From contig JBJETB010000092.1 in NCBI GenBank assembly GCA_051883095.1, positions 43,467 through 107,466 of the forward strand: DNA of 64,000 nucleotides, in the 5' to 3' direction. Of the stretch, positions 54,234 through 63,950 are shown in pieces. The notes beneath the pieces are model-generated. The model was given only the letters and a program-made list of their open reading frames with translations. It was not told the origin of the DNA and did not search any database. The position numbers and the translations under genes are program-made. Positions within the stretch are counted from its first letter, which is position 1, and the number at the start of each line of letters is the position of its first letter. This DNA comes from SUG1106 sp051883095. Lineage in GTDB: Bacteria > Bacillota > Clostridia > Peptostreptococcales > Anaerovoracaceae.

Positions 54234-56006
54234 ATGATAAAAAAGCTTTCGAAATATGTAGGGGAATATAAAAAATATGCCATCATAACTCCTGTGCTTG
54301 TAACACTGGAAGCGCTGATGGAGATAGTAATACCGCTTCTGATGGCGCAGCTCATTGACAACGGCATCGATGCAGGTGATATGGGGGAGATAGCAAAGTA
54401 CGGTATAATTCTGCTGGCAGCGGCTTTGCTTACCATGACCTTCGGAGTTCTGGCAGGAAAGACTGCGCCTATGGCCTCAGCCGGCTTTGCAAAAAACCTG
54501 AGACAAGCCATGTATTACAAGGTGCAGGAGTTTTCCTTTGCCAATATAGATAAATTTTCTACGGGCAGTATCGTTACCCGTCTTACCACAGACGTTACCA
54601 ACGTGCAGCAGGCATTTCAGATGATTATCAGAATTACTGTGCGCGCGCCGGGAATGCTGATATTTGCTCTTATCGCTGCTTTCAGCGTAAACCACAGACT
54701 GTCGCTGGTGTTTCTGGCAGTTCTGCCGGTGCTGGGTCTGGGCATGTTTATAATAATCAAAAAGGTTTATCCGCTGTTCAATAAGATTTTCAGGACCTAT
54801 GACAAGCTGAACAATGTGGTCCAGGAAAACCTTTATGCGGTGCGTGTGGTAAAATCATTCAACCGCCAGGAACACGAAAATGAAAAGTTCGGAAAGGTTT
54901 CCGGAGAAATATATAAGGATTTCTCAAGAGCAGAGAAAACCATGTCATTCGTGATGCCTCTTATGCAGGCATGTATGTACACATGTATGCTTCTGATTTC
55001 GTGGATAGGTGCGAGGATGATTGTTGCCAGCGGTAATGACGGCGCCCTGGGGCTGACCACGGGACAGCTGATGAGTATGATAACCTATACCATGCAGATA
55101 CTGATGAGCCTTATGATGATTTCCATGATTTTTGCCATGATGACCATGGCCAAGGCTTCTGGCGAAAGAATCGTGGAGATTCTCGATGAGGAAAGCGAGA
55201 TCAGAAATCCGGAAAACCCTGTAATGGAAGTAAAGGACGGCTCCATAGATTTCGTAAATACAGGATTCAGATATTCGTCGGAGCCGGACGGTGAAGGTTC
55301 CGGATCCAAGAAGGTTCTGGAAAATATAAATCTTCATATAGATTCAGGAATGACCGTAGGAATAATCGGAGCAACGGGGTCATCCAAGTCAAGCCTGGTG
55401 CAGCTGATACCGAGACTCTACGATGTGAGTGAGGGTGCAGTAAGAGTAGGCGGCGTGGATGTCCGCGACTACGATATGGAAACACTTAGAAATCAGGTAG
55501 CCATGGTACTGCAGAAGAATGTGCTTTTCTCGGGTACCATCAGCGAAAACCTCCGCTGGGGTAATGAAAATGCCACCGACGAGGAAATCAGACATGCATG
55601 CAAGGTTGCATGCGCTGATGAATTCATAGAAAAATTCGAGGACGGATATGAAACATATATTGAGCAGGGGGGAACCAACGTATCTGGCGGACAGAAGCAG
55701 AGACTCTGTATAGCCCGAGCACTTCTCAAGAAACCTAAGATTCTGATTCTGGATGACTCCACAAGCGCAGTAGACATGAAGACCGATGCGCTGATAAGAA
55801 AGGCTTTTGCCAGTGAGCTTCCTGACACAACTAAGATCATCATAGCTCAGAGAATTTCATCGGTGCAGGATTCCGACATGATTATAGTCATGGATGACGG
55901 TCATGTGTCAGACTGCGGCACTCATGAGGAACTGATGGAAAAGAGCGAAATATACAGAGAGGTTTATGAAAGCCAGAACAGGAAAGGCGGTGAGGGACTT
56001 GAGTAG
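54234..56006 (+). CDS. Heterodimeric ABC exporter subunit with degenerate catalytic site
   Basis: A 590-residue half-transporter: six membrane helices, then a nucleotide-binding domain. Walker A is GATGSSKSSL, the signature VSGGQKQR is intact, but Walker B ends ILILDDSTSAVD, with Asp where the catalytic Glu should be. This is the usual degenerate partner of asymmetric multidrug or lipid exporters. It is followed one base later by its partner gene. Substrate unknown. Confidence 0.9.
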   Translation: MIKKLSKYVGEYKKYAIITPVLVTLEALMEIVIPLLMAQLIDNGIDAGDMGEIAKYGIILLAAALLTMTFGVLAGKTAPMASAGFAKNLRQAMYYKVQEFSFANIDKFSTGSIVTRLTTDVTNVQQAFQMIIRITVRAPGMLIFALIAAFSVNHRLSLVFLAVLPVLGLGMFIIIKKVYPLFNKIFRTYDKLNNVVQENLYAVRVVKSFNRQEHENEKFGKVSGEIYKDFSRAEKTMSFVMPLMQACMYTCMLLISWIGARMIVASGNDGALGLTTGQLMSMITYTMQILMSLMMISMIFAMMTMAKASGERIVEILDEESEIRNPENPVMEVKDGSIDFVNTGFRYSSEPDGEGSGSKKVLENINLHIDSGMTVGIIGATGSSKSSLVQLIPRLYDVSEGAVRVGGVDVRDYDMETLRNQVAMVLQKNVLFSGTISENLRWGNENATDEEIRHACKVACADEFIEKFEDGYETYIEQGGTNVSGGQKQRLCIARALLKKPKILILDDSTSAVDMKTDALIRKAFASELPDTTKIIIAQRISSVQDSDMIIVMDDGHVSDCGTHEELMEKSEIYREVYESQNRKGGEGLE

Positions 56007-56007
56007 A

Positions 56008-57936
56008 ATGGTTATGAGAGGACCTCACGGAGGTCCGAGAGGCGGCAAAGGGCTTTATGCCGGCGGCCCTACAGGAATAAAGCCGGGTACCATCAAAAGG
56101 CTGCTTTCATATCTGGAGCAGTACAAGCTGAGGATGATTTTTGTCTTTGCGTGCATAATCATCAGTACGGTTGCCAGTGTGGCGTCCTCACTTTTCATGC
56201 AGACCCTCATTGACAGCTATATAACTCCGCTTCTTCTGGAGGCGGCACCTGTCTATACCGGACTGCTGAGAGCCATAGTGATGATGGGATGCCTGTATGC
56301 GGCCGGTGCGCTGGCCAGTCTGTTTTACAGCAGAACCATGGCTGTAATTTCCCAGAGTGTCCTTAAGGATATCAGGAACGAAATGTTTGAGCATATGCAG
56401 ACTCTGCCGATAAAGTACTTTGACACCAGAACCCACGGCGATATCATGAGCCATTACACCAACGATACAGACACTCTGAGGCAGATGCTTTCTCAGAGTT
56501 TGCCTAATCTGTTTGCGTCCATGCTTTCCATGATAGCAGTATTTGCTTCAATGCTTCACCTGAGCATATGGCTGACCCTGGTTACCGTTGCATTTACATT
56601 CATTATACTGGGACTGATGAAAAAAATCGCCGGCATGTCCGGCAAGTATTTCGTGGAACAGCAGAAGAGCATCGGAGACGTGAACGGATATATCGAGGAA
56701 ATGATAAACGGCCAGAAGGTTGTCAAGGTCTTCTGCCATGAGGAAAAGGCTCAGCAAATTTTTGATGGTAAAAATGAAGTGCTATGTGAAAACATGACCA
56801 GAGCCAATATCCTTGCTAATATAGTAATGCCTCTCATGGGAAGTCTGGGCTACGTGCTTTACGTGGTTATCGCCATCATAGGAGGTTTCATGGGAATCGC
56901 AGGGGTGACCAATATTTCTCTGGGCGGAGAACCGGTGGTTACGCTGGGAACTATAGCGTCCTTCCTGATACTGTCAAGGAATTTCGTAAACCCGATAGCA
57001 CAGATTTCTCAGCAGCTGAATTCCGTCATTATGGCCATGGCCGGTGCTTCGAGAATTTTCGAGCTCCTGGATGAGCCTTCTGAAGAGGACCACGGAACAG
57101 TTACTCTGGTAAATGCACGACACACTGAGGACGGAGGTCTTGAAGAGTGCAGTGAGCATACAGGTGTGTGGGCATGGAAGGATGGAGACCAGCTTACAGA
57201 GGTTAAGGGAAAGATCAATCTTAAGGATGTGGACTTCGGATATACAGACGATGTGATGGTCCTTCACGATATTACGGTTTATGCTGAGCCGGGTCAGAAG
57301 GTGGCTCTGGTGGGAGCTACCGGTGCAGGCAAGACTACAATTACAAATCTTATAAACAGATTTTACGATATAGATGACGGTAAGATACAGTACGACGGAA
57401 TCAACATCAACCATATCCGCAAGGAGGACCTGCGTCGTTCCTTGGGCGTGGTTCTGCAGGATGTCAATCTGTTTACCGGTACGGTTATGGAAAACATAAG
57501 ATACGGTAAGCTGGACGCCACCGATGAGGAGTGCATTGAGGCCGCCAAGCTGGCCAATGCTGACGGTTTCATCCGCATGCTGCCTAAGGGCTACGATACA
57601 GTTCTGGAAGGCGACGGCAGCGGTCTGTCACAGGGACAGAGGCAGCTGATTTCAATAGCCAGAGCCGCAGTAGCAGATCCTCCGGTAATGATCCTTGACG
57701 AAGCAACTTCTTCTATAGATACCCGTACAGAGGCTATCGTTCAGCGCGGCATGGACAACCTGATGAATGGCAGAACCGTGTTTGTAATAGCTCATCGTTT
57801 ATCTACGATACAGAACGCAGATGTGATTATGGTCATGGAAAACGGCCGTATCATTGAGAGAGGCAACCATGAACACCTTATGGCTGAAAAAGGCAAGTAT
57901 TATCAGCTGTATATGGGCGCCTTTGAACTGGAATAA
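56008..57936 (+). CDS. Heterodimeric ABC exporter subunit, catalytic partner
   Basis: A 642-residue half-transporter with a Gly-rich N-terminal tail (RGPHGGPRGG), six helices and a nucleotide-binding domain. Walker A is GATGAGKTTI and Walker B is MILDEATSSID, with catalytic Glu present. Its signature LSQGQRQL has Gln for Gly, and this faces the partner's degenerate site. An insertion at about residues 375-400 lies before the nucleotide domain. ATG 56008 is assumed; in-frame starts at 55966 (ATG) and 55999 (TTG) are possible. Confidence 0.9.
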   Translation: MVMRGPHGGPRGGKGLYAGGPTGIKPGTIKRLLSYLEQYKLRMIFVFACIIISTVASVASSLFMQTLIDSYITPLLLEAAPVYTGLLRAIVMMGCLYAAGALASLFYSRTMAVISQSVLKDIRNEMFEHMQTLPIKYFDTRTHGDIMSHYTNDTDTLRQMLSQSLPNLFASMLSMIAVFASMLHLSIWLTLVTVAFTFIILGLMKKIAGMSGKYFVEQQKSIGDVNGYIEEMINGQKVVKVFCHEEKAQQIFDGKNEVLCENMTRANILANIVMPLMGSLGYVLYVVIAIIGGFMGIAGVTNISLGGEPVVTLGTIASFLILSRNFVNPIAQISQQLNSVIMAMAGASRIFELLDEPSEEDHGTVTLVNARHTEDGGLEECSEHTGVWAWKDGDQLTEVKGKINLKDVDFGYTDDVMVLHDITVYAEPGQKVALVGATGAGKTTITNLINRFYDIDDGKIQYDGININHIRKEDLRRSLGVVLQDVNLFTGTVMENIRYGKLDATDEECIEAAKLANADGFIRMLPKGYDTVLEGDGSGLSQGQRQLISIARAAVADPPVMILDEATSSIDTRTEAIVQRGMDNLMNGRTVFVIAHRLSTIQNADVIMVMENGRIIERGNHEHLMAEKGKYYQLYMGAFELE

Positions 57937-57967
57937 TCGGTCTCAAGATTATCGGGGCAGGATCATG

Positions 57968-58016
57968 AAAAAAGTCAACCTTTTTGTAATGAAAAGCATT
58001 AAAAAGGATGACTTTT
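57968..58016. terminator. Bidirectional terminator between exporter and CAP-protein genes
   Basis: AAAAGTCAACCTTTTT and AAAAAGGATGACTTTT form a long stem with one mismatch around a 15-base loop, serving both convergent genes. Confidence 0.85.
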
Positions 58017-58053
58017 AATCACTTTTTGCGTTTTTTACTCTTGTATCCCAAAG

Positions 58054-59688
58054 TTATCTGGTCCGCACAGTTTTTATAGTGGAATAATCTCCGTAGGTTG
58101 TATATGAATTATAGGTCCTGTAGGCTCTGACCCTGTATTCGTACTTCCTGCCGGAGGTTTTTTTGGTGTCTTTGAAGTACAGACTCCTGGTGGTCTTTAC
58201 CAGAGTCCATTTGGAGCTTCCTGCAGTGCGGCGGTAAACCTTGTAGCCACTGGCTTTGCTGACGGAGCTCCATTTAATGTAGTTTGTACCGCGAGCGGTG
58301 GACTTGGCTGAAGTGATGCGTGCCTTAGACAGTGGCACAGTAACATACTTTGAAGATGACGGATCACTCTCATAGATTGTGTCGTTGACTTCCCTTGCAG
58401 CAGTAACATTATAATAATACCTGATACCTCGACCGGCAGAAGCGTCCTCATAGATGCAGTCTTCAAGATTATCAGCTATGAGTTTCCACGAGCCGCCTCT
58501 GGTCTTACGATAAAGATTATAGCTGTCAGCGTCATCAACCGGGAGCCAGGTAATTCTCGGCTTGTCCAGGGAATTGAGCTTTACTGCGGAAAGAACCGGT
58601 GCCTCGGGGTCATAGTATCCTTCCAGATCAAAGAAATCAACAGTATATGACATTGTCTCACCGGTATCTCCAAGTGAGACACTGACATAAAAGCTGTCTC
58701 CGTCATCATAGCTTCCGACGTCGGAAGGTCTGAAAATAATGCATCCTTTTTCACCAAAGCTGCCGTTGTTTACATAAAAATCGCCATCTGAGGAAAACTT
58801 ACTAAAGGTCCATGTTTTGCTGTCTCTACCTCGAAGCATTGAGATTTTGACCTTTTCAATGACATCATCGCTGATTTCATATCCCAGAGAAATGCTCCAC
58901 GGAGCATCGCTGCCGAAGTAAGAAAGCGGCGTATTGGTGGCAGGCCAGCATACCGCACCTGTTTTGCTGCCTGACAGATTGCTCATATCGTGGGCGTACA
59001 TGGTGCTGTAGGTTCCGTTGGAACCGGTAACAGCGCCGAAGCCTGTCATACCCATATAAGGATTGAGAATCCAGCGGCGGTGTCCCAGTGATGAAATGTT
59101 TTCTTTGCTGCTGTCGTCGTCCATCCAGCCATGGATAATTGTCCATTTTATAGGGCAGTTACGCCATGAGGTCCATGCTATGTTGGATTTTGAAGAACCC
59201 GTATAACCGTCTGAAGCGAGGGCAGAATCCATGCCCGCAGGAGCCGAAGGAGTATGTGTAAGTTTATTGTTAACATAGTTGACTAAGGACGATGCTTGTG
59301 CTAAACTATTGTATCTGTCGGAAAGGTACACATCGTCTGACAGCCCTGCAATATATCTTATGGTTTTTACAGTATTGAGGGCACAGGTAAGCTCTTCATC
59401 GCAGAGGGCACCTGCTGCGTAGGGCTGAGTCAGCTGAGGCTTGACTCTGTATCCTATGGTGTAGTCACCTAAAGGTATTCCGTTATCTGAGTAAGAGGCA
59501 AGGTCGGTAGGATGTTCCTGGGCATAGAGCACTATGTCATCCTGTGACGGTCCTTCTGCTGCTTTAAGTGAGGCTGCAAGTGCACTGTCAGATGGAACCG
59601 CAATCAGCAGCGACAGAACCAGAACTGCCGATGCAAACCGGCGTAAAAAAATTGTAAACGGCTTGATGCCTGAAATTTTTTCCTTCAT
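58054..59688 (-). CDS. Secreted CAP-domain protein with fibronectin type III repeats
   Basis: A 544-residue exported protein. The signal peptide has a basic start, a hydrophobic core (ASAVLVLSLLIAV) and a likely cleavage after DSALA. A CAP/SCP domain covers about residues 100-250 (HRRWILNPYMGMTGFG is typical). Two fibronectin type III domains follow (PVLSAVKLNSLDKPRITW and ARITSAKSTARGTNYIKW), the usual modules of Clostridial surface proteins. No sortase or choline-binding anchor is visible. Role unknown; adhesion or wall interaction is inference. Confidence 0.82.
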   Translation of the reverse strand: MKEKISGIKPFTIFLRRFASAVLVLSLLIAVPSDSALAASLKAAEGPSQDDIVLYAQEHPTDLASYSDNGIPLGDYTIGYRVKPQLTQPYAAGALCDEELTCALNTVKTIRYIAGLSDDVYLSDRYNSLAQASSLVNYVNNKLTHTPSAPAGMDSALASDGYTGSSKSNIAWTSWRNCPIKWTIIHGWMDDDSSKENISSLGHRRWILNPYMGMTGFGAVTGSNGTYSTMYAHDMSNLSGSKTGAVCWPATNTPLSYFGSDAPWSISLGYEISDDVIEKVKISMLRGRDSKTWTFSKFSSDGDFYVNNGSFGEKGCIIFRPSDVGSYDDGDSFYVSVSLGDTGETMSYTVDFFDLEGYYDPEAPVLSAVKLNSLDKPRITWLPVDDADSYNLYRKTRGGSWKLIADNLEDCIYEDASAGRGIRYYYNVTAAREVNDTIYESDPSSSKYVTVPLSKARITSAKSTARGTNYIKWSSVSKASGYKVYRRTAGSSKWTLVKTTRSLYFKDTKKTSGRKYEYRVRAYRTYNSYTTYGDYSTIKTVRTR

Positions 59689-59784
59689 ATACTGATCTCC
59701 TTATTCAGAGGGGGTTTGATAGATATACTTTAGCACATTATCCGCGGTTTGTCACCGTGAAATAAGAAAAGAGAGGAATCATAA

Positions 59785-60837
59785 ATGAAAAGAATATCAG
59801 AAATCGCACCAGGCATGCTTGTCTGCATCGTAATTGCAGCGGTGGCAACTCTGATTGTAGACCTTGCTCCGGCACTTGAGATTGTAGGAGCGCCTGTTTT
59901 CGGAATACTCATAGGCATAGCTCTGGGGACATTTACAAAGGCAGGAAGTGCGGAAAATCTCAAGACGGGAATTTCCTATACCTCTAAAAAAATTCTGCAG
60001 GCTGCTGTAGTACTGCTTGGTTTCGGCCTTAATCTGGCCACTGTAGGAAAAGTGGGAATGTCTTCGCTGCCTATTATAATATCCACAATTGCCACATCAC
60101 TTATCGTAGCGTTTATCGTATTTAAACTGTTTAAGGTGCCGTCAAAAGTTGCAACGCTTATCGGAGTGGGTTCATCCATATGCGGAGGCTCTGCCATCGC
60201 TGCAACTGCACCTGTTATCGATGCTGACGACGAGGAAATAGCCCAGTCCATATCTGTGGTTTTCCTGTTTAACGTTGTAGCGGCACTGATTTATCCTACC
60301 TTCGGTGACTGGATAGGTCTCACTGACGCAGGTTTCGGACTTTTCGCCGGAACGGCAATCAACGATACTTCATCGGTAACTGCGGCAGCGTCTGTGTGGG
60401 ATACTCTCCACGGCACAGGCGGTCAGGTGCTGGAGTATGCAACCATAGTAAAGCTGACCAGGACCCTTGCTATCATTCCTATTACACTGGTTCTTTCCAT
60501 TATACAGGCCAGGAAGACCAATGCACCGGGACAGAAGCTCAACATAGTAAAGATGGTTCCTGCATTTATCGTATATTTCGTGCTGGCATCGGCCGTTACA
60601 ACAGTTGTAAATCAGGTGTTTACAGGGGCGGCTCTTGAAACTGCAGCAGCACTGTTTGCTTTCCTTAAAAAGGTCAGCAAGTTCTTCATCGTTATGGCAA
60701 TGAGTGCCATCGGCATCAACACTGATATTGTCAAGCTGGTAAAAACCGGTGCCAAACCGATTGCTTTAGGCTTTGCCTGCTGGGTGATGATAGGCGTGGT
60801 TTCACTGGCTATGCAGCACGTACTGGGAATGTGGTAG
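59785..60837 (+). CDS. YeiH/UPF0324-family transporter (putative sulfate exporter family)
   Basis: A 350-residue membrane protein with about ten helices. Family motifs include GVGSSICGGSAIAA and TAINDTSSVTAAASVW. Members are called putative sulfate exporters; a related transporter works beside sulfur-compound degradation in some bacteria. AGAGAGG precedes ATG 59785. It ends in an amber stop. No sulfur gene adjoins it except metY, two genes away. Confidence 0.8.
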   Translation: MKRISEIAPGMLVCIVIAAVATLIVDLAPALEIVGAPVFGILIGIALGTFTKAGSAENLKTGISYTSKKILQAAVVLLGFGLNLATVGKVGMSSLPIIISTIATSLIVAFIVFKLFKVPSKVATLIGVGSSICGGSAIAATAPVIDADDEEIAQSISVVFLFNVVAALIYPTFGDWIGLTDAGFGLFAGTAINDTSSVTAAASVWDTLHGTGGQVLEYATIVKLTRTLAIIPITLVLSIIQARKTNAPGQKLNIVKMVPAFIVYFVLASAVTTVVNQVFTGAALETAAALFAFLKKVSKFFIVMAMSAIGINTDIVKLVKTGAKPIALGFACWVMIGVVSLAMQHVLGMW

Positions 60838-60866
60838 TTTAGCAGAAAAACAGAATAACGTATAAT

Positions 60867-60925
60867 ATACCGTCTTCGGCAAAGACTAAAAAAGACTAAA
60901 AATGTATTTTGCTCAAAGGCGGTAT
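60867..60925 (+). other. Hairpin before the FAD/Rieske gene
   Basis: ATACCGTC (60867-60874) can pair with GGCGGTAT (60918-60925), followed by six T residues. It may end the yeiH-like transcript. Its 3' arm contains the likely AAAGGCGG ribosome binding site of the next gene, so it could also hide it. Confidence 0.45.
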
Positions 60926-60930
60926 TTTTT

Positions 60931-62244
60931 ATGGATTCAATATGGAAAACAGGTACAGAACTTCCGGAGTTTCCGGAGCTGAAGGAAGATAAAAAGGTGG
61001 ACGTTCTCATAATCGGAGGAGGCATGACGGGAATATTATGCGCGCATTTTCTCAGGGAAAGGGGCGTGGACTATATACTGGCAGAAGCGGGGAACATCTG
61101 CTCCGGCACTACGGGAAACACCACGGCCAAGATTACGGCTCAGCACAGTCTCATATACGATAAAATACTTAAAAGCAGAGGACTTGAGACGGCAGCCATG
61201 TACCTTCATGCCAACCTGGATGCTGTACAGAAGTTTGCGGAGATCTGTGAGGATGCAGACTGCGACTTCGAGAGAAAAACGTCCTATGTGTATTCGACGG
61301 ACAGTCTGAAAAAGCTTGAAAAAGAAGCAGATGCCCTGGCCAGAATCGGTTTTTTCAGTGATATTACGGACAGGACGGAGCTGCCTTTCCCTGTGGCGGG
61401 AGCACTTGTCTTCAACAACCAGGCTCAGTTCAACCCGCTGAAATTTATCGCTCACATAGCCCCGGGACTTAAGATTCGCGAACATACACGAATAGTTGAG
61501 TTCCTGCAGAATGAAAAAGGGGAAAACATGGCTGTAACCGACAAAGGCAGGAAAATAAGATTTAAAAAAGCCATATTTGCTGCTCATTTCCCTATAAACA
61601 ACAAACATGGCTTATATTTTTTAAAACTCTATCAGCACCGTTCCTATGTCATAGCTCTTAAAGGCACGCCGAAAATCCATGGTATGTATGTGGATAAGGA
61701 CAAAAAGGGGCTATCCTTCAGAGGCTATGGGGATATGATGCTGATAGGCGGCGGCAGTCACCGCACCGGTAAAAAGGGCGGGGACTGGCAGGAACTGAGG
61801 GATTTTGCACGAAGGTATTACCCCGAAAGCAAAGAAGAAGCTTTCTGGGCGACCCAGGACTGCATGAGCCTTGACGGTGTACCATATATCGGTCTCTATT
61901 CTCCCGATATGCCCGGATGTTTCGTAGCATCAGGGTATAATAAGTGGGGAATGACTTCATCTATGGTGGCCGCAACGCTGCTTGCAGACATGGTGACGGA
62001 AAAGGAAAATCCGTATGCAAAAGTATTTGATCCGTCACGGAGCATGATTAAACCTCAGCTTTTTTTAAACGGCTGCGAGGCTGTCAAAAATCTTCTCACG
62101 CCAACGACAAGAAGATGTCCTCACATGGGCTGCGCTCTTAAATGGAACGCGACCGAGCAGTCCTGGGACTGCCCGTGCCATGGTTCCAGATTTGAAAGAG
62201 AAGGCCAGGTGCTGGATAATCCGTCTAACGGCGGATTGCATTGA
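60931..62244 (+). CDS. FAD-dependent oxidoreductase with C-terminal Rieske domain
   Basis: A 437-residue DAO-type flavoprotein. FAD is bound through VLIIGGGMTGILCAHFL and the TTGNTTAKITAQH segment typical of this fusion family. The C-terminus is a short Rieske domain with CPHMGC and CPCHG, ligating a [2Fe-2S] cluster. The Rieske fold ends soon after the second motif (LDNPSNGGLH), so it is slightly short. Substrate unknown, possibly an amine or amino acid. The 3' end overlaps the convergent metY by 20 bases. Confidence 0.85.
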   Translation: MDSIWKTGTELPEFPELKEDKKVDVLIIGGGMTGILCAHFLRERGVDYILAEAGNICSGTTGNTTAKITAQHSLIYDKILKSRGLETAAMYLHANLDAVQKFAEICEDADCDFERKTSYVYSTDSLKKLEKEADALARIGFFSDITDRTELPFPVAGALVFNNQAQFNPLKFIAHIAPGLKIREHTRIVEFLQNEKGENMAVTDKGRKIRFKKAIFAAHFPINNKHGLYFLKLYQHRSYVIALKGTPKIHGMYVDKDKKGLSFRGYGDMMLIGGGSHRTGKKGGDWQELRDFARRYYPESKEEAFWATQDCMSLDGVPYIGLYSPDMPGCFVASGYNKWGMTSSMVAATLLADMVTEKENPYAKVFDPSRSMIKPQLFLNGCEAVKNLLTPTTRRCPHMGCALKWNATEQSWDCPCHGSRFEREGQVLDNPSNGGLH

Positions 62245-63511
62245 AACCTTTTTCCAGGTCTGCAATTATGTCATCGATATGTTCCGTTCCGATGGAAAGT
62301 CTTATTGTATTAGGTTTTATGCCCTGATCCAGAAGTTCCTCAGCCGTGAGCTGTGAGTGAGTGGTGGTAGCAGGGTGGATAACCAGACTTTTCACATCTG
62401 CAACGTTGGCCAGAAGCGAGAATATTTCCAGATTGTCTATGAATGCATGTGCTTCTTCCTGACCGCCTTTGATTTCAAAGGTAAAGATGGATGCGCCTCC
62501 ATTCGGAAAATATTTTTCGTAGAGGGCATGATCCGGATGCTCGGCCAGTGAAGGGTGATTTACTTTTTCAACCAGCGGATGTCCGGAAAGGTATTCAACT
62601 ACTTTCTTCGTGTTTTCGGCATGACGGTCCAGCCTGAGAGACAGAGTTTCAACTCCCTGCAGCAGGAGGAAAGCATTAAACGGCGAAATGGTCGCTCCTG
62701 TGTCCCTGAGAAGTATGGCGCGGATGTATGTCACGAAAGCCGCAGGACCGGCTGCATCTGTAAAGGCTATTCCATGGTAGCTCGGATTGGCCTCGGAAAT
62801 CTGAGGGAATCTGCCGCTTGCTTTCCAGTCGAATTTTCCGGAATCAACTATAATGCCGCCAAGGGTGGTGCCGTGTCCGCCGATAAACTTGGTTGCCGAA
62901 TGTACCACGATATCTGCTCCGTGCTCGATAGGACGGATAAGGTAAGGTGTTCCGAAGGTGTTGTCGATAACCAGAGGCAGGCCGTGCTTGTGTGCTATTT
63001 CAGAGATGGCATCGATATCTGGAATGTCGCTGTTAGGGTTGCCCAGTGTTTCCAGGAAAATGGCCCTGGTGTTTTCCTGAATGGCACCTTCCACTTCACT
63101 GAGGTTGTGGGCATCTACGAAGGTGGCTGAGATTCCGTAATGTGGAAGGGTATGAGCCAGCAGATTGTAGCTGCCTCCATATATGGTCTTCTGAGCCACA
63201 ATATGTCCGCCGTCGGCAGCAAGAGCCTGAATGGCGTAGGTGATGGCAGCTGCACCTGAAGCCAGAGCCAGAGCTGCAACACCGCCTTCCAGAGCGGCTA
63301 TTCTTTTTTCAAGAACATCCTGTGTGGAATTGGTGAGCCTTCCATATATATTACCTGCGTCAGCGAGACCGAATCTGGCAGCCGCATGAGCGGAATTTCT
63401 GAAAACATATGATGTTGTCTGATAAATAGGCACGGCTCTTGCGTCTGTAGCCGGGTCCGGTGTTTCCTGTCCAACGTGTAACTGAAGTGTTTCAAATCTA
63501 TATTCACTCAT
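62225..63511 (-). CDS. metY: O-acetylhomoserine sulfhydrylase
   Basis: A 428-residue PLP enzyme of the Cys/Met metabolism family that makes homocysteine from O-acetylhomoserine and sulfide. The PLP lysine lies in HSATKFIGGHGT; other family segments are QTTSYVFRNSAHAA and YGRLTNSTQDVLEKR. Length fits MetY (about 425-430) rather than cystathionine enzymes (about 380). It is preceded by a leader with an attenuator and a small upstream gene, and it ends in amber. Confidence 0.93.
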   Translation of the reverse strand: MSEYRFETLQLHVGQETPDPATDARAVPIYQTTSYVFRNSAHAAARFGLADAGNIYGRLTNSTQDVLEKRIAALEGGVAALALASGAAAITYAIQALAADGGHIVAQKTIYGGSYNLLAHTLPHYGISATFVDAHNLSEVEGAIQENTRAIFLETLGNPNSDIPDIDAISEIAHKHGLPLVIDNTFGTPYLIRPIEHGADIVVHSATKFIGGHGTTLGGIIVDSGKFDWKASGRFPQISEANPSYHGIAFTDAAGPAAFVTYIRAILLRDTGATISPFNAFLLLQGVETLSLRLDRHAENTKKVVEYLSGHPLVEKVNHPSLAEHPDHALYEKYFPNGGASIFTFEIKGGQEEAHAFIDNLEIFSLLANVADVKSLVIHPATTTHSQLTAEELLDQGIKPNTIRLSIGTEHIDDIIADLEKGFNAIRR

Positions 63512-63597
63512 TTTTTATATCCTCTTTCTTTCTTTGTTTTTTTGTGGCTTGAGCCGTTCTGATGCTTCGAAATCTGAGCACTTTCCTGAGTTTTTAT

Positions 63598-63734
63598 CGT
63601 AAAATAAAAACCCGGGGATTTCCTCTGAAAACTCCCGGGCGTGGCTAGAACTACATCTTTAGTAGGATATAGTGTCAAAATCAGGCGCATAACAAAAGGA
63701 GCCGAAGCGCCTGGCCATTCTATATGCCCGGGAG
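63598..63734 (-). promoter_or_regulatory. Transcription attenuator in the metY leader
   Basis: On the minus strand CCCGGGAGTTTTC and GGAAATCCCCGGG (63611-63640) form a terminator with a U-rich tail (63598-63610). An upstream segment, CTCCCGGGC (plus 63726-63734), is perfectly complementary to GCCCGGGAG of the terminator's 5' arm, giving a nine-base-pair antiterminator. Between them is a 7-bp hairpin CAGGCGC/GCGCCTG. The antiterminator segment lies inside the leader-peptide coding region. Confidence 0.7.
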
Positions 63735-63811
63735 AAAAACATTCGACCGCACCACATGACAATATTGGTTATAACTATGCAGGTAAGAATATTTGCGCTT
63801 GTCATGGTCAT
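63659..63811 (-). CDS. Putative 50-residue leader peptide of metY
   Basis: The frame starts at ATG 63809-63811 with AAGGAGG 2-3 bases upstream; a second ATG at 63805 has a better spacing. It reads MTMTSANILTCIVITNIVMW, then CGRMFFSRAY, and ends SY-TAA at 63659. A consensus promoter lies just upstream. The Met- and Cys-containing stretch (Met19, Trp20, Cys21, Met24) falls just before the antiterminator sequence, so ribosome position could choose between the two RNA folds. It could instead be an ordinary small membrane protein (residues 7-22 are hydrophobic). No homologue known to me. Confidence 0.5.
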   Translation of the reverse strand: MTMTSANILTCIVITNIVMWCGRMFFSRAYRMARRFGSFCYAPDFDTISY

Positions 63812-63857
63812 GCCTCCTTAAAAAGTATTAAACAGTTTGCTCAAATTCGATATGAGT

Positions 63858-63886
63858 ATATTAAACCAATTAACCTACTATGTCAA
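63858..63886 (-). promoter_or_regulatory. Sigma-A promoter for the metY leader
   Basis: On the minus strand TTGACA (63881-63886) and TAATAT (63858-63863) are 17 bases apart, about 45 bases before the leader-peptide start. Confidence 0.85.
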
Positions 63887-63921
63887 TAGGATTTTTGGAA
63901 ATTATTAAAAATTTTTTTTCG

Positions 63922-63950
63922 CAATAAAAAGAGGCGGGCTATTCGCCCAA
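63922..63950 (-). terminator. Probable terminator of a gene beyond the right edge
   Basis: On the minus strand GGGC-GAATA-GCCC is followed by GCCTCTTTTTATT. The stem is short, but the U-run is good. The remaining bases to 64000 show no feature. Confidence 0.5.

Noticed and set aside
63600..63830. SAM (S-box) or T-box riboswitch upstream of metY
   Set aside because: I could not find the conserved S-box core or the T-box TGGNACCGCG sequence; the region is better explained by a peptide-coding leader and attenuator.
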